Source: Rhyacichthys aspro (Eukaryota > Chordata > Actinopteri > Gobiiformes > Rhyacichthyidae). Taken from it: a stretch of 64,000 nucleotides of DNA. The stretch spans positions 10,744,169 through 10,808,168 of the forward strand of contig CM072153.1 in NCBI GenBank assembly GCA_036850595.1, read 5' to 3'. The notes beneath the pieces are model-generated. The model was not told the DNA's origin. It did not search any database and saw only the letters and a program-made list of their open reading frames with translations. Positions 39,701-51,200 of the stretch are shown piece after piece (position 1 is the first letter of the stretch; each line of letters begins with the position of its first letter). The position numbers and the translations under genes were made by a program.

Positions 39701-41063
39701 ATGAACCACATAAAGCCCACGAGGGAGCAAAATAATTTACCCCAAACCACCGAAATGTATTCAAATAAAGTCCTATTCACATAAATTCAGATCAAATCAC
39801 TATTGAAAATAAAGCCCATTTAGAATGCTATTTTTTGGTTCTCAGTGGTGTAATGCATATCGCTCCCTATGGTAATTCAGAAGAAGATAGCTCAGTTAAG
39901 AAGGCTCGGGAAAATCAATGATCCCTTACTGGTGAAAAGAGAACAGATGCATATAAATGAGTGGAGTTTCTGACTAGACGGGAGCGAGCGTACCTATTCT
40001 GCCTATGAAGACCATGCATCGATATGTTTTGAATGGCAATGTGGAGCTTTCACTCATTATTCACCGTGCTGTTTGTCATTTTTAAATGTCACTGCAGCAG
40101 CATCACGGATTCATTCCCGGATCAGGCGTCACAACTGGTCCAAAATATAAGTCAACAGAGTAATTAGCAAAACAAAAGTTAACCAGGTAAGCTGATCACT
40201 GCAATGCCACCAAAATAATGGAATAAACCACCTCGTTTACTCCCAACACAACAATGCCCAACAGTTAATTGGCCAGAAGCCTCCATAGACACCTTGCGCT
40301 TTAATTTGCTAGGCTTTCTCAGTCTGACAAGCTGATAATGAGGCATTGTGGGATGGCAGGTCACCTGGAGGGGTGCTGGACACACTGCTCTTCAGTGAAC
40401 AAAGGAAGGCGTTGGGAGAGACAAGTATAGACAGGAGACACAATGGGACAAACGGCCATCATCATGCTACAAATTACCTGCCAGCATTGTATAATCTCTT
40501 TCTTGAATCATTACTGTTCTGAATTAAGCTCTTTGGTGTTTTCTCGGTGCCGATTGACTACTGCTGGCACGAACTAACCTTCTACTTCAATTTCATCCAT
40601 AAGTCTTCATAATTACCGCAGTCTTAGCAATTAGGTATTGATTCAGAATGCTTTTTACCCCCTTGCAAAGTAGTGAGTAAGTTTGTATGCAGAGGATAGA
40701 TGCAGGAAAAGTGATTATGGGTTTTGAGATGAGGAAGAAGTCCCAGTGGGATTGACAAGGACACAGAGCAGGTTGGTCACTGGTTCAAACAGCATTTCAA
40801 CACTGTTCCTGGTGGACTGCATCAAGGCATTTGAGAAAACGTCGTTACATAAAACAGAACATCATTTGTATTACCAGTTTAAAGCGTTGTGTGTATTCCA
40901 AAATAATAAAATAAAAACCCTATAATGAAGAAATAGAATAAGTTAGAATACAACAGAATAAAAAATTGGACCCCATGGTTTAGATCCAGACCTATATTCT
41001 TTATTTAACCAGGAAACAGCCACTGAGATTCTTCGGAGGAGTTCTGGCTTCATACAGGACATA

Positions 41064-41475
41064 AGCCTCATTTCCACTGGTGGTAGGGTACAGGTCGGGT
41101 CAGAATGGTACAGTTTGGTAAAGGTAACCCCTTCAAGACGCATGTGTTTCCAGTCTGCTGGTTCCTGAAGAGCACCGCTTTTTACGCAAGGAATGATGTC
41201 ATCGAAGTGCCACAAAAGAGTGTCTATTGGAGATATAAAATGTATTTGAAGCAGCCTTTTCTTTTTACTTGGATAATGAACGTTGATAATAAACAAAAAA
41301 GAGCATAGATCCTAGTGTTTTGCAGCACGAGAGGCTGGTGGTACATTCATGTGTTGCTGCACTAAACAAACTGTTTCCACAGCTTTCAGAACATTAAATT
41401 CATAGAGCTGCGGCATTTTCCTATCATTTAAGGACTTAGTATTTGAGGCACAGGTTCTGCTTGTGTTTAATGCAG
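41064..41475 (+). mobile_element. DNA element copy A (gtttccac/ggtacag family)
   Basis: It begins cctcatttccactggtggta, then gggtacaggtcgggtcagaa. Downstream it shares agagaggctggtggt-like (here cgagaggctggtggtac), cagctttcagaacattaaat and tagagctgcggcattttcct with the reverse complement of 45764-46267. The far terminus is lost or unrecognisable. It resembles teleost MITEs with tandem GGTACGGTACGG-like termini. It carries no transposase frame. Confidence 0.7.
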
Positions 41476-41774
41476 TGTAGACAATGACTACAATGTTTAA
41501 ATTCATGAAGCTAAAACCTTACGACTGTTTGTGGTTGGGAAACAGGTACATGTAGCAAGTTTTCTGTAAGAATATGAATATGGCTGTCATAAAAACAAGG
41601 TGTAATTTATTTGAAAAACATTGCCATTTAATGCTTTAGTGTTTTTACTTTCGCTTATCGTTTTTGCTCGAGTGAGGATTTTCTACCATCCATTCAGCTG
41701 AATGCAGTATTTACCTATGCCCCTTCCAAAGCATACCACAAAGCCAGACTTGCTTGGAACCCCTAGTTGAAGAG

Positions 41775-41845
41775 GGAAACTGGGGCACCTGGAGGAAACC
41801 AAACCTCACACAGAAAGGCCCTGCCTGACCAGAGATCGACTGTAT
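41775..41845 (-). mobile_element. SINE-related fragment
   Basis: On the minus strand it reads gggcctttctgtgtgaggtt followed by tggtttcctccaggtgcccc, which resembles the central section of the same teleost SINE family (ctttctgtgtg ... ctccggcatcc). Both ends are missing and divergence is high, so the assignment is tentative. Confidence 0.4.
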
Positions 41846-42485
41846 GATTTATAGAGCTATTGTGAATCTTGCACCTTTTATATCTGCATTCTCTAGCCAT
41901 CATTTGTGTAGTGTAATAATAGCACCATAGCCTACACATAGTTACAGTGCTCCTGTGAACAACATCACAACATGTCTTCAGAAAGGTCGAAGAAACGTAA
42001 AACAAGGAACACAGCACAAGGCGATTGACTTCAGTGAAAACAGCTATCATGATGCAGTTGTTTTTACCCACGGTCTAAACCTAATTTACGCATTATTTAC
42101 AATTCACATGTGCACGTTTGTGTGTTAAAGTGGGAGCAGAGAGCAGAGCCAAACAGCAGACCACATCCATCCCCTTCTGCCTCCACAGCAGGAGCCCAGT
42201 CCTTAATTACTCTTGATATAAAAACAAATTAGTCTCAACACAAACAGAAACGGCTATGAGTAATATCTCCATTTACGCCCTAACATGTCCAATTACACTA
42301 AATATATCACCTAGATGCTACATTCATCTGCAGGCTGTTGACAGCAGAGAGATAAACATAAGTCGTAGAGAGACAGGATGTAGCGTACCATTGTCTTTTC
42401 CTAAAAATTTAGATCAAGCAGTTTACTCAGAGTGACTCCAGAGTTTTCTGAAAGAGCCACACCAGGCCCAGGCCTCATCACTTTA

Positions 42486-42710
42486 CAGTACTGTGAAAAT
42501 ATATTTACTTGATTGCTTTTTTTTTTCTTTTTGGTATTTTTTGTTTTTGTCATACTTGACTGTTTCAGATCATCAAGTAAACACAAAATGCAGCTTTTAA
42601 GTGATGATTTTATTTATTAAGGGAAAAAAAGCCATCCAAATCTACCCACCGTTCTTTGCAAAAAAAAAAAAAGAAATTAGGAAGGGGGCAAATACTTTTT
42701 CACAGCACTG
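42486..42710. mobile_element. Tc1/mariner-type MITE
   Basis: The left end is cagtactgtgaaaatatatt. The right end, reverse complemented, is cagtgctgtgaaaaagtatt. These inverted termini belong to a widespread teleost element whose ends read CAGTGCTGTGAAAAAGTATTTGCCCC. A TA precedes the left end (42484-42485); the right border has decayed to TTTA. The internal sequence (about 225 bp in total) is T/A-rich and noncoding. Confidence 0.75.
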
Positions 42711-45700
42711 TTTATGTAAACTGCCACAAAAGTGATTTCTATTAACAGCTAATCAGGGCTATATCATTGGTCAGTAAGCAAGTTCGGAGCTGTTTCCAAA
42801 CACATTGCATGATTTGTCATACACTACTATATAACTCTTAAAGTGTAGATGGCATGTTTAGACAGTAAACACGTGATCCTACCCATGATCGCTAACGGCA
42901 AACATGTTAGAAGACAAATGAATGAAAGTTTTACAAATTCTTTGGCAACCACATTACATGTAACATTTCTTCTTACAAAGTAGAGTGCTTCTGTTCATAA
43001 TATGTTGGACAACCCTTTGAATATAATATAAATTCACATTCTTTGTGTGTATATGTTTAATATGCTAGAGTCATTTGTATTTACCAGTATATTTTTGCTG
43101 AGGTTCTCCCTATCAGCACAGTCCAGCTGGTGTTTTGTAACATGTGGCCCACAAATACATCATTAATCACAACAAATAAAAAAGAAACACAAAAGTATGT
43201 GTCCAAAACTATTTACCACCATATAGTTTACTCTTTTAGGTTACTTTATGGTACTGCGACTTGTACTACTTATAGGAGGACTGCAGTAATGGTAAATAGC
43301 AATCAATTAAAACAGATAAGAAAGAAAGCAATTAAAACACATAAAAAGAATGTCACACTCAAGGCTGTGCCCTTTTATTCAATATCAGCACAGTGGTAAT
43401 TATCAAAGACTGAACCAGTTCCTTGTCAATTCTGAGTGAAAACATCCAGTGATAAGGTTTAATTGATTGAACTATTACTAAACAAAGAAGTCACTATTTC
43501 TAATTAGAAGGTGTATGAGAAAAGATGAAAGAAGCTGTGGATGTGGGCATGTTGAAGGAGTAGTCTGCGAAAAAAGCCTGAAAAAACACTTGGCATTGAG
43601 AGAATATAGGGAGAAAGATAGACAGAAGATTTGGATTAAAAAAAAAAAAAGTGTGGCGCAAAACAAAGCGACATTCTCCCTCTTCAGCCTCCCACACTAC
43701 CACACACTGTATCCTATATAGGAACATGAATAACTGTGTTTGAAGGATCAATTACCTTTTTTCCTGTTAATTTAATATACCTGCGTTACACCAAAAGATC
43801 ACATACCAATTACCATATTAACTTCAGCTTAGCTTGGGTAGAAGGCAGTCCCTTCACTTCAGACTTGAATAATTCATTCTGCTGGATACCTCCATTCTGA
43901 CCTTTTTTAGACTTTTTAGATATTTATATGTGCTGACTGTAGCACAGACCAGGATAACTTTCCATCCAGGATTTTAATAGTGCAGCTGCTTTTCAGTTAT
44001 TCTTTTTTTCTGGTGTGCATACCTTTGGGTGTTCTCATTCTCAACAGTGCTATTGTTAACATGCCCACACCCGTTTCAAAAAAGAGTTCAGCAAACATTT
44101 CTGTATTCTATTTTTGTTTTATAGCCAAGCTTTGAAAAGGGAATATATTTACATGCATTTGTCAGGTTAAAGCTTAAATAATAAAGGATTTCCTTTTGGT
44201 CGTCTTGTTTTTTAAGGCTTGCCCACACGTTGCCTCCTCAAAAAGCCTTGTGTTTGCACCAGGAAGCGTGCACATTGATGGCTTATTAAATGTAATCTGA
44301 GTGATTGATTTATTAATGGAGAGATCATTGAGACAGAGCTGACGTGCCGGCTAAGCAGATTATTGTGTACATTATTGTGATCAAGTGTATGCAATAAAAC
44401 AGAGTGTTCGGAGTTGCCTCCTTCATCTAATCTTGGAGCTCAATTTGGTCTGGCATCCATAGCAACGAAAGTGCCAAGGAGCTGTCACAGCCTGCCATAT
44501 TGGAAATAAAATGTAACTTCATCCATTTATTTTATTTTTTGTTTTATCAAGTACACTGGAATCCACTTAAAAGACCTCAGAAAGGCCCATATTGAATTCT
44601 ATCTGGTCTACTTAGCTGCAGGTCCCAGGCAGAAGATATGGGATTTAACTGTAATGTGAAGAAAGTTTTTTCAAATGTATGGGTGCTGAGCTGGCAGAAG
44701 TCAGAGTTAACTTGGCCGGTCAGAAACTACTCTGATGATTCAGGTGTTTTGTGAGCGGTGGTTCTTCTAGGGCCAGACCAATAAGAGATTTTCCTGCCAC
44801 ACATTTGTTTTGGTTCCTGATTTGCTCCCAGTGGGCTCATTTTCTCAACCCACTAAACATACACACAGATACTGACTTGAAATTGCACCCATAGACACTA
44901 TAGAAGGCCAACTACCAAAATGTGCTGTAACTATAACGGATTTTAAAGGTGTCAAGGCTGATATATCCGTTATATAAAACACTAACCCTATCTACAAATA
45001 TAAAATATCACAACTGACATGGCTTCAGACTTGTTAGTGGCGGATTAAAACCAATAAAAGCATCTACATAATCCTAACAAGACTGAGCTGTGGAACTTTG
45101 TCAGCCTATTAGCTCACTTGGTATGCCTAATGATGACATTGCTTACATAATGCACAGTACCGCATAAGCAATGTGGGTATTAGCAATTCATAGCACAAGC
45201 TGAGTATGAATTCGACAAGAGCTCATTTTGTCTCTCTGGGAAATCTGTGTGTGTTTGTGTGTCTTCTCTCAGCCTTCTTGGTGACTTCTATCATCTGTTG
45301 GCACTATTTGCACAGTCTGTTTAATGACATGGGAACAATAATATTTAACTACACTATTAGAGAGTTCAGAATCAAATTTTGTTTGCTTAAATTGGGAGTC
45401 TGAGACTGGCAAAGAGACAGTGTCTTCTTCAGTATCCAAGGTTTACATCAGGCCAACTCCTCAGGCTCAAGGAAATCCCTAAACCCACACCTTCAAATGC
45501 ATTCTCAGCATTAGCGTCTGTAGTCATCAACATAATCCTCTTGACGTGGATATGTTGTATCCTTTAACGCTTGGCTCATTGTCTTTGCAAAATGCTAGAT
45601 TTTGTTTGAGATTCTATGGACACTGTGCTGTGTGACATTTAAGAATGACTCTGTTTGTTGGTGGGATATTTAAAAAAATGACAAAAGTAAGACCTGCTTT

Positions 45701-45763
45701 CTCGCTGATAACTGTGACCAAATGCATGTTAACAAGTTCACTAGGGCCAACCTAGAACTCAAA

Positions 45764-46267
45764 AGCCGTGTTTCCACCTGGACGGTACAGCACAGTTCAC
45801 GACGGTTCCAGCACGTTTCTATTTCCAAAAGGGGTCCAAAGCATTAGCAGCAGCTTTTTCCAGTTTTTAAAACAGTGAGCAACATATGGCCTCAAATATC
45901 GAGTTTTATAGGAAATTAGCACAGCTCTAGGTATTTAATGTCAGAAAGCTGGGACAAAACCGTAACCAGTCTGTTTACTGTAGCAGCTGCACCACCAGCC
46001 TCTCACTGCTACACACAAGGACTTATTTACACTGCCATACACCAGGATTTATTTTTTCTTTGTATTATTTATAAACAGTGCATCAAAGTTTCAAAAAGTT
46101 TGCATCAAAATACGTTATAGCTATATGTCAAATAGAGACACGATTTTTTGGGCAGTTAAATATCATTGCTCTCCAGGACCCAGCAAAATGGGTGTGCCTC
46201 TTAAAGGGGGTTACCAGCATCAAACTGTTCCGTACTGACCCGACACATGCTGTACCCAGAGTAGAGG
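45764..46267 (-). mobile_element. DNA element copy B (gtttccac/ggtacag family), inverted relative to copy A
   Basis: The plus-strand left end is gccgtgtttccacctggacg then gtacagcacagttcacgacg. The reverse complement of the right end is ctgggtacagcatgtgtcgg then gtcagtacggaacagttt. The body is homologous to 41064-41475 (gtgagaggctggtggtgcag; cagctttctgacattaaata; tagagctgtgctaatttcct). At about 504 bp it appears nearly complete. Open frames across it, including the one starting near 46078, are spurious. Confidence 0.75.
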
Positions 46268-48104
46268 AGAAAGCATCACTTCACTTATTCGTAATTTTAA
46301 AAATGACCAAAAATCACTGCATGAGTTTATTAAACTTCTTTTTTCTAGCAACTCTGCACCTGATCAGCTCATTTCCAAATTTGTATATGAATGGACAGTT
46401 AGAGGACTCTTTTCAGTGAAGCGCAGTTCAAGGTGAACAGCAGGAGTGCACAGGGTGAAGCCACTGATTTCTGCTAATTTCATCATCAGAGCCACTTGGT
46501 GCCAATATGACAGGTGAAAACAGTGGTCCGTCGAGAGCAGTATGTTTGGTGCGATACAAGCAACCAGCAAATTACATTACACATCCTGTTTTTGTGTGCA
46601 CTACAGTAAATCTACCACCATATCACTTCAACATTGGCAACTTTGCAGAAGTATGGGCGACACACTAGTTGGCAGTTAACAGCACAACACATTTTCAAGG
46701 AAACAACCGCCTCTGCTCTTGCAACACAACATACACTTGTTATTATATGGTCAATGACAGCCCTTCACACTACAGCTGTGTGTAATTATATCAAATATTT
46801 AGCTGTGGCAATGAAACACTATAAATAAGACCAAAAAGAAGGACTTCTCTTAAAATAGAACACTGTACATCAGCAAAGCATTTCTCTCTTTCCCAGCCGA
46901 CTGACGACACAGCTATCACATAAAATACTGTCATATGAAAGTGACATAAGCTCAAAAACACTATCAATACCCTGACGGTGACAAAGTGACAAGAATGTGA
47001 AGATTTACAGCAGAAGCCAACTGATCGCAGAGGTGGAGAGTCGTTTAAAAAAAGGCCCTGCCAGCCATGCCTCAGAGCCATTTATTCTGAAACATCACAA
47101 TTGATTTAGCTGCTTTTTGCCTCCCACTAACTTTGTCAAGCCTAACATGGTTTTCTGCCGAAGAATACAGAAATTTATGGAGTGATCACTTGAACTTGAG
47201 AAGTAAAGAGAATGCTCAGAGACAGAAGAAGAAAAAACAGCAGTAAAGTTGAGTGGAAATGGAGAACAGAGCCTTCACGGAGAGTTGAAGGGAAGAAATT
47301 ACACTATTTCAAGTGACATCAACCAGGTTTAGTGTCTATTATTTATAAAGCCTTTCACATTAATGTAGCGAGAACAAACAATCACAGCATACAGCAACAG
47401 TGTGTTCTTCTTACTAAAGGCTGCAATAGCAACCATATTAACCATATTGGCATTTGACAATAGTGCCCAATTTTTAGCCTCATAAAAAAACAAAAAAAAC
47501 CTTCCTCCCCATTTTCTAGTGATGATAAAATAATGCAACTTCCACTTCTCAAACTGGCTGTCTTCTGCACCAGCTTTTCAGTGGTACTAAGGGATCATCA
47601 GAAGTTTTCTTTTTCAGACTGAAATTAAAAATATAACCATGAGCTGCATTCTTTTTTAAATGCAGCTTCATAATCCTCCACATTTTGATCATAATCCGTT
47701 TTATTTTGTCCAAATGAGAACCAACTACTACTTCTTGAGGTAATTAAAGTCCAGCTAAAATAGGTTACAATCTGATAATGTCTCACTAAAACCATTCACA
47801 ACCTGTTAAAGTTCTACCAAAAATCAATGAAAGCCGTTCAAACACCATAAAGCTTGTTAAAAATCGAACTACAACTGCCCTAGACCCATTCAAGTCCAAC
47901 AAGAAGCACTTTAACTGTATTTCAATAGAACTAACTCACTTTAGACCTGTTTTCTGTCCATAATTAGTACTGCATGTAGGTGGTACTTGGTGAGTAAAGT
48001 TTGAGAATTACCAAGCACACAAACCAATTGAATGCTACCACAAATTTTACAGTATGAATAAAAAGAGTTTATTTTTGGCTTTTAATAACTGAAATGTGAC
48101 CGAC

Positions 48105-48249
48105 CTGTGGGTGATCCCTCCAGCACCTCTCCCGTGTAGCGTGTCTCTCTGAAGATAGGCCGGTTGTCATTCTGGTCGATGACAGTGATCACAAGTATGG
48201 TAGGTCCCTCAACCAGGTTTCCAGCAAAGTCTGTGGTCGACACCTCCAG
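48105..48249 (-). CDS. cdh13: cadherin-13 (T-cadherin) internal exon, EC1 end to EC2 start
   Basis: This 145-nt exon encodes 48 residues plus one base (phase 0 in, phase 1 out). It begins LEVSTTDFAGNLVEGP, contains the EC1-EC2 calcium linker IDQNDNRPIFRE and ends LEGSPT plus the first base of a glycine codon. The acceptor is a good pyrimidine tract ending ggattacag and the donor is gtcggt. DQNDNRPIF and EGSPTG are shared with human T-cadherin. At the position of the HAV adhesion tripeptide of classical type I cadherins this protein has STT (human T-cadherin has ETT), which separates it from N-, R- and E-cadherin. It is 14,484 bp from the exon before it and joins the next exon in frame. Confidence 0.94.
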
Positions 48250-51200
48250 CTGTAATCCGAAGAAAAACCAGACAGAAAGAACAAACATGGGATAGGTGGG
48301 CAAACAACATCATAATCACCTGTTAATGGATGAAATCTGAAAACTGAATCAGCTGTTGTCATTTTATGCTTTGTGCTTGTTGTGGGAAGAGTCGAAATTA
48401 GCTGTGCTTTAGCTTTAATTTGATTAAATTTAGATTCCTTGTGGAGCCTGCATAGCCATAAAAGCAAAGTAACTAATCAAAGCAGAACAGAGCGTCCCTA
48501 CAGCCAATCCAATTTAGTATTAACCAAGTGAAAACCCTCCCCTAATAATTTCATCCACACCACCTCACAAATCGTCCAAGTGTATATGAATGCATCAGCT
48601 GTTTCTTCCACTGATACATTAGGATAAAACGTTTGGGAGCAGCCTGTTACTATTCCCCATTCCCTCCTCCTTCAGCTGTTTTGGCTCCACAGGCGTCTTC
48701 GTTGGCCCACATTATGTATTTATGCATTCTGCTTTGCCCTATTCTGCCGCATTGCTAGTCATTCCCCAGGTTTCACCTAGGGGAGCATGGCCGCTTTGCA
48801 CACTGTATTTACAATATGCAAAATATCAATTAAGCAAAGCTGCAGCTATTAATCCAAGGTGGGACAAGTCATTCAGGTTTAGTCAGCTCACCGCATGGCC
48901 TGCCTTCTTGTGCCTTCAAATAGGTTGACTATCTTGCACTCCATTACTGTAAATTACTAAAGATTTATATATAATTTGAAAAGTTTTGCTGAGACTGGAA
49001 AGCAATTAAAGCTAAATGCTGTGTTGTTTGCAGTGATACAGAGGTTAATGCATCTGTTGAGTTTTGAAATGCCAGCTAAAAATGGTCCATGTAAACATAG
49101 AGAGAGAAGTGTAGGTTCAGACTATGGTAGCTAACTGTGGTTGTCTAAGTGTCAAAGGAAAGTGGTATAGGGGAACAAAGAAGTTAATGAGCAAGACTAT
49201 TATTACTATTATTATATTTGGACTGCAACACTTGTAATGGTGTGTGAGTGTGCTTATATGTAGCTGTTTGTTATCATAATGACTTGATAATGTCTGTGAT
49301 TCTTAACTTGTGAAAAGAAATTAATTAAATAGCATTCACCTATTATCTCCAGCTGGCACAGACATTACATGTGCAGTAATTCCACAGTAATTAATGTTTT
49401 CATAACTGTCAAACCCTTAAAGTCTAAGATGAAGAGAAGTCACAGATGAAGTGGACTCACCAAGCACTCATTTGTCAAACTTAATGGCAAAACAGAGTTA
49501 TTTATAATTGTCATCACAAATAAAATAAAGGATTAAGAGGTCTTTTTTGTTGTTTACACTAATTGCAGTAATTTTACAAATTATTGCCAGAAAGTGTAAT
49601 GATTAGATCTATAGTGAAAAATCAACTGACCTTATCAATAAATCTTTAACTAAATAAACTATGTAGACAAAGGCACTTGGGATTGGCTGAGTTTATAATG
49701 AGCTGTACGCAAGGAGTAGCAGGATCACTTAGTTCTTAATCTAATAATGTGACAGAAGACAATATGGCTTGTCAATGTAATGCAATAAACTATGTATCAC
49801 AATAGATGAATGTGTTATCTCGTCTAGTCAATACAATTTGAACATGACATCACTTCAACTAGCACACTCCTGGACATCTCTATGAAGTCACTGATGTGTA
49901 TCTAAAAAGATATCAATTGAATAGCATTAGCTTTATTTCAGTATGACACACCAGATTACTGTAAAGGATATGCCAGTCAACTTGATGGCATTTATGATTA
50001 TGGTCTAAAATTCAGTTTTAAAGTCACACGTAACAAGTCCAACCATGGCTAAGCCAACATGCAGAGAAAGGTAGGGTCTCAGTGTATTAATGCCATGTGC
50101 ATGCTCATTTGACAAACAATGGGCACATGTCAAGTGGCCTCCACATCACTGTTAGTGTCTCCATGTCTCTGTCAAACCACACCACTTTGATGTCTGTAAA
50201 TACAAGGACAAGGTTTACATGTGCAGGAGGAGTTCAGGCAGAGATGAACATGTTTACACACACATCCATGTTGTATCTCTTTCCTTAATAGACTTGTGTT
50301 GGCTTTGCCTTGGACATCTTAATGAGGTCAGGGATAAAATACAATCTGAGACATTACTTGTATTTTTTTTCCCTTCTAATCTAATCACTTTACTTCCTTT
50401 ATTGGTTATGGAGCAGAGGGGCATGCCCAAAGAGCCAGTGCAGTAGAGTCCTTTTGTTATCTATAGCATCACATTACCAGGCTCTTCTCTTCTTATCAGT
50501 GATGCATGACATCATGCAATCTCTCCATCACATGGGTCATCCCACTCTGCTGGCTATATCTCACTCCCTGTCTTTGTCCTCTCCTATCTATCGCTCCGTC
50601 GCCATGGAGCCAGCCCCGAGTGTATAGTGTAATGGCAGTAATGGCACACATGCAGCTGAACTAAGTGTTTAAGGTGTTAGCAGCCTAATGGTTTCATACA
50701 TCATCTCATCCTTCTTCCTGCTATTGCTTTGCCTTGAGAATATACCACTTGGGACTTATCATGAAAGGGACCATTTACTTTGTGCTTTCATCATACAGAT
50801 CTGCTGACTCTCTGCTAATGATCTCCTCAGCTCGGTGTATGTTTTCAGATCACTCACCAACATTCCCACTCCAGACTTTTCCAGGATAATGGAAGTGATT
50901 ATGTACTTGCTGTGACAAAGATAATAAAAGCATCTTTCAAGTTCACTCATAGGAGGTAGTAACAGAGGTGTCACAGAGGTGAGATGAGTTAAAGCAAAAT
51001 TGGGACAGCTTAGCATTACAGGAACCCGTTAAGGTATTAAGTGTGCAGTAAAAGCCCAAAAATAAAAGTAGCTTTAGTGTATACAACCGGGTACATAATG
51101 CATCACACTACAAGCAGGCTGACATCTTTATAGAACGCCAGGATACAAGGTTCAGTACCTTGTCCTTGTGTTGTGTGTGGAGAAAATCCCATCAATAATG

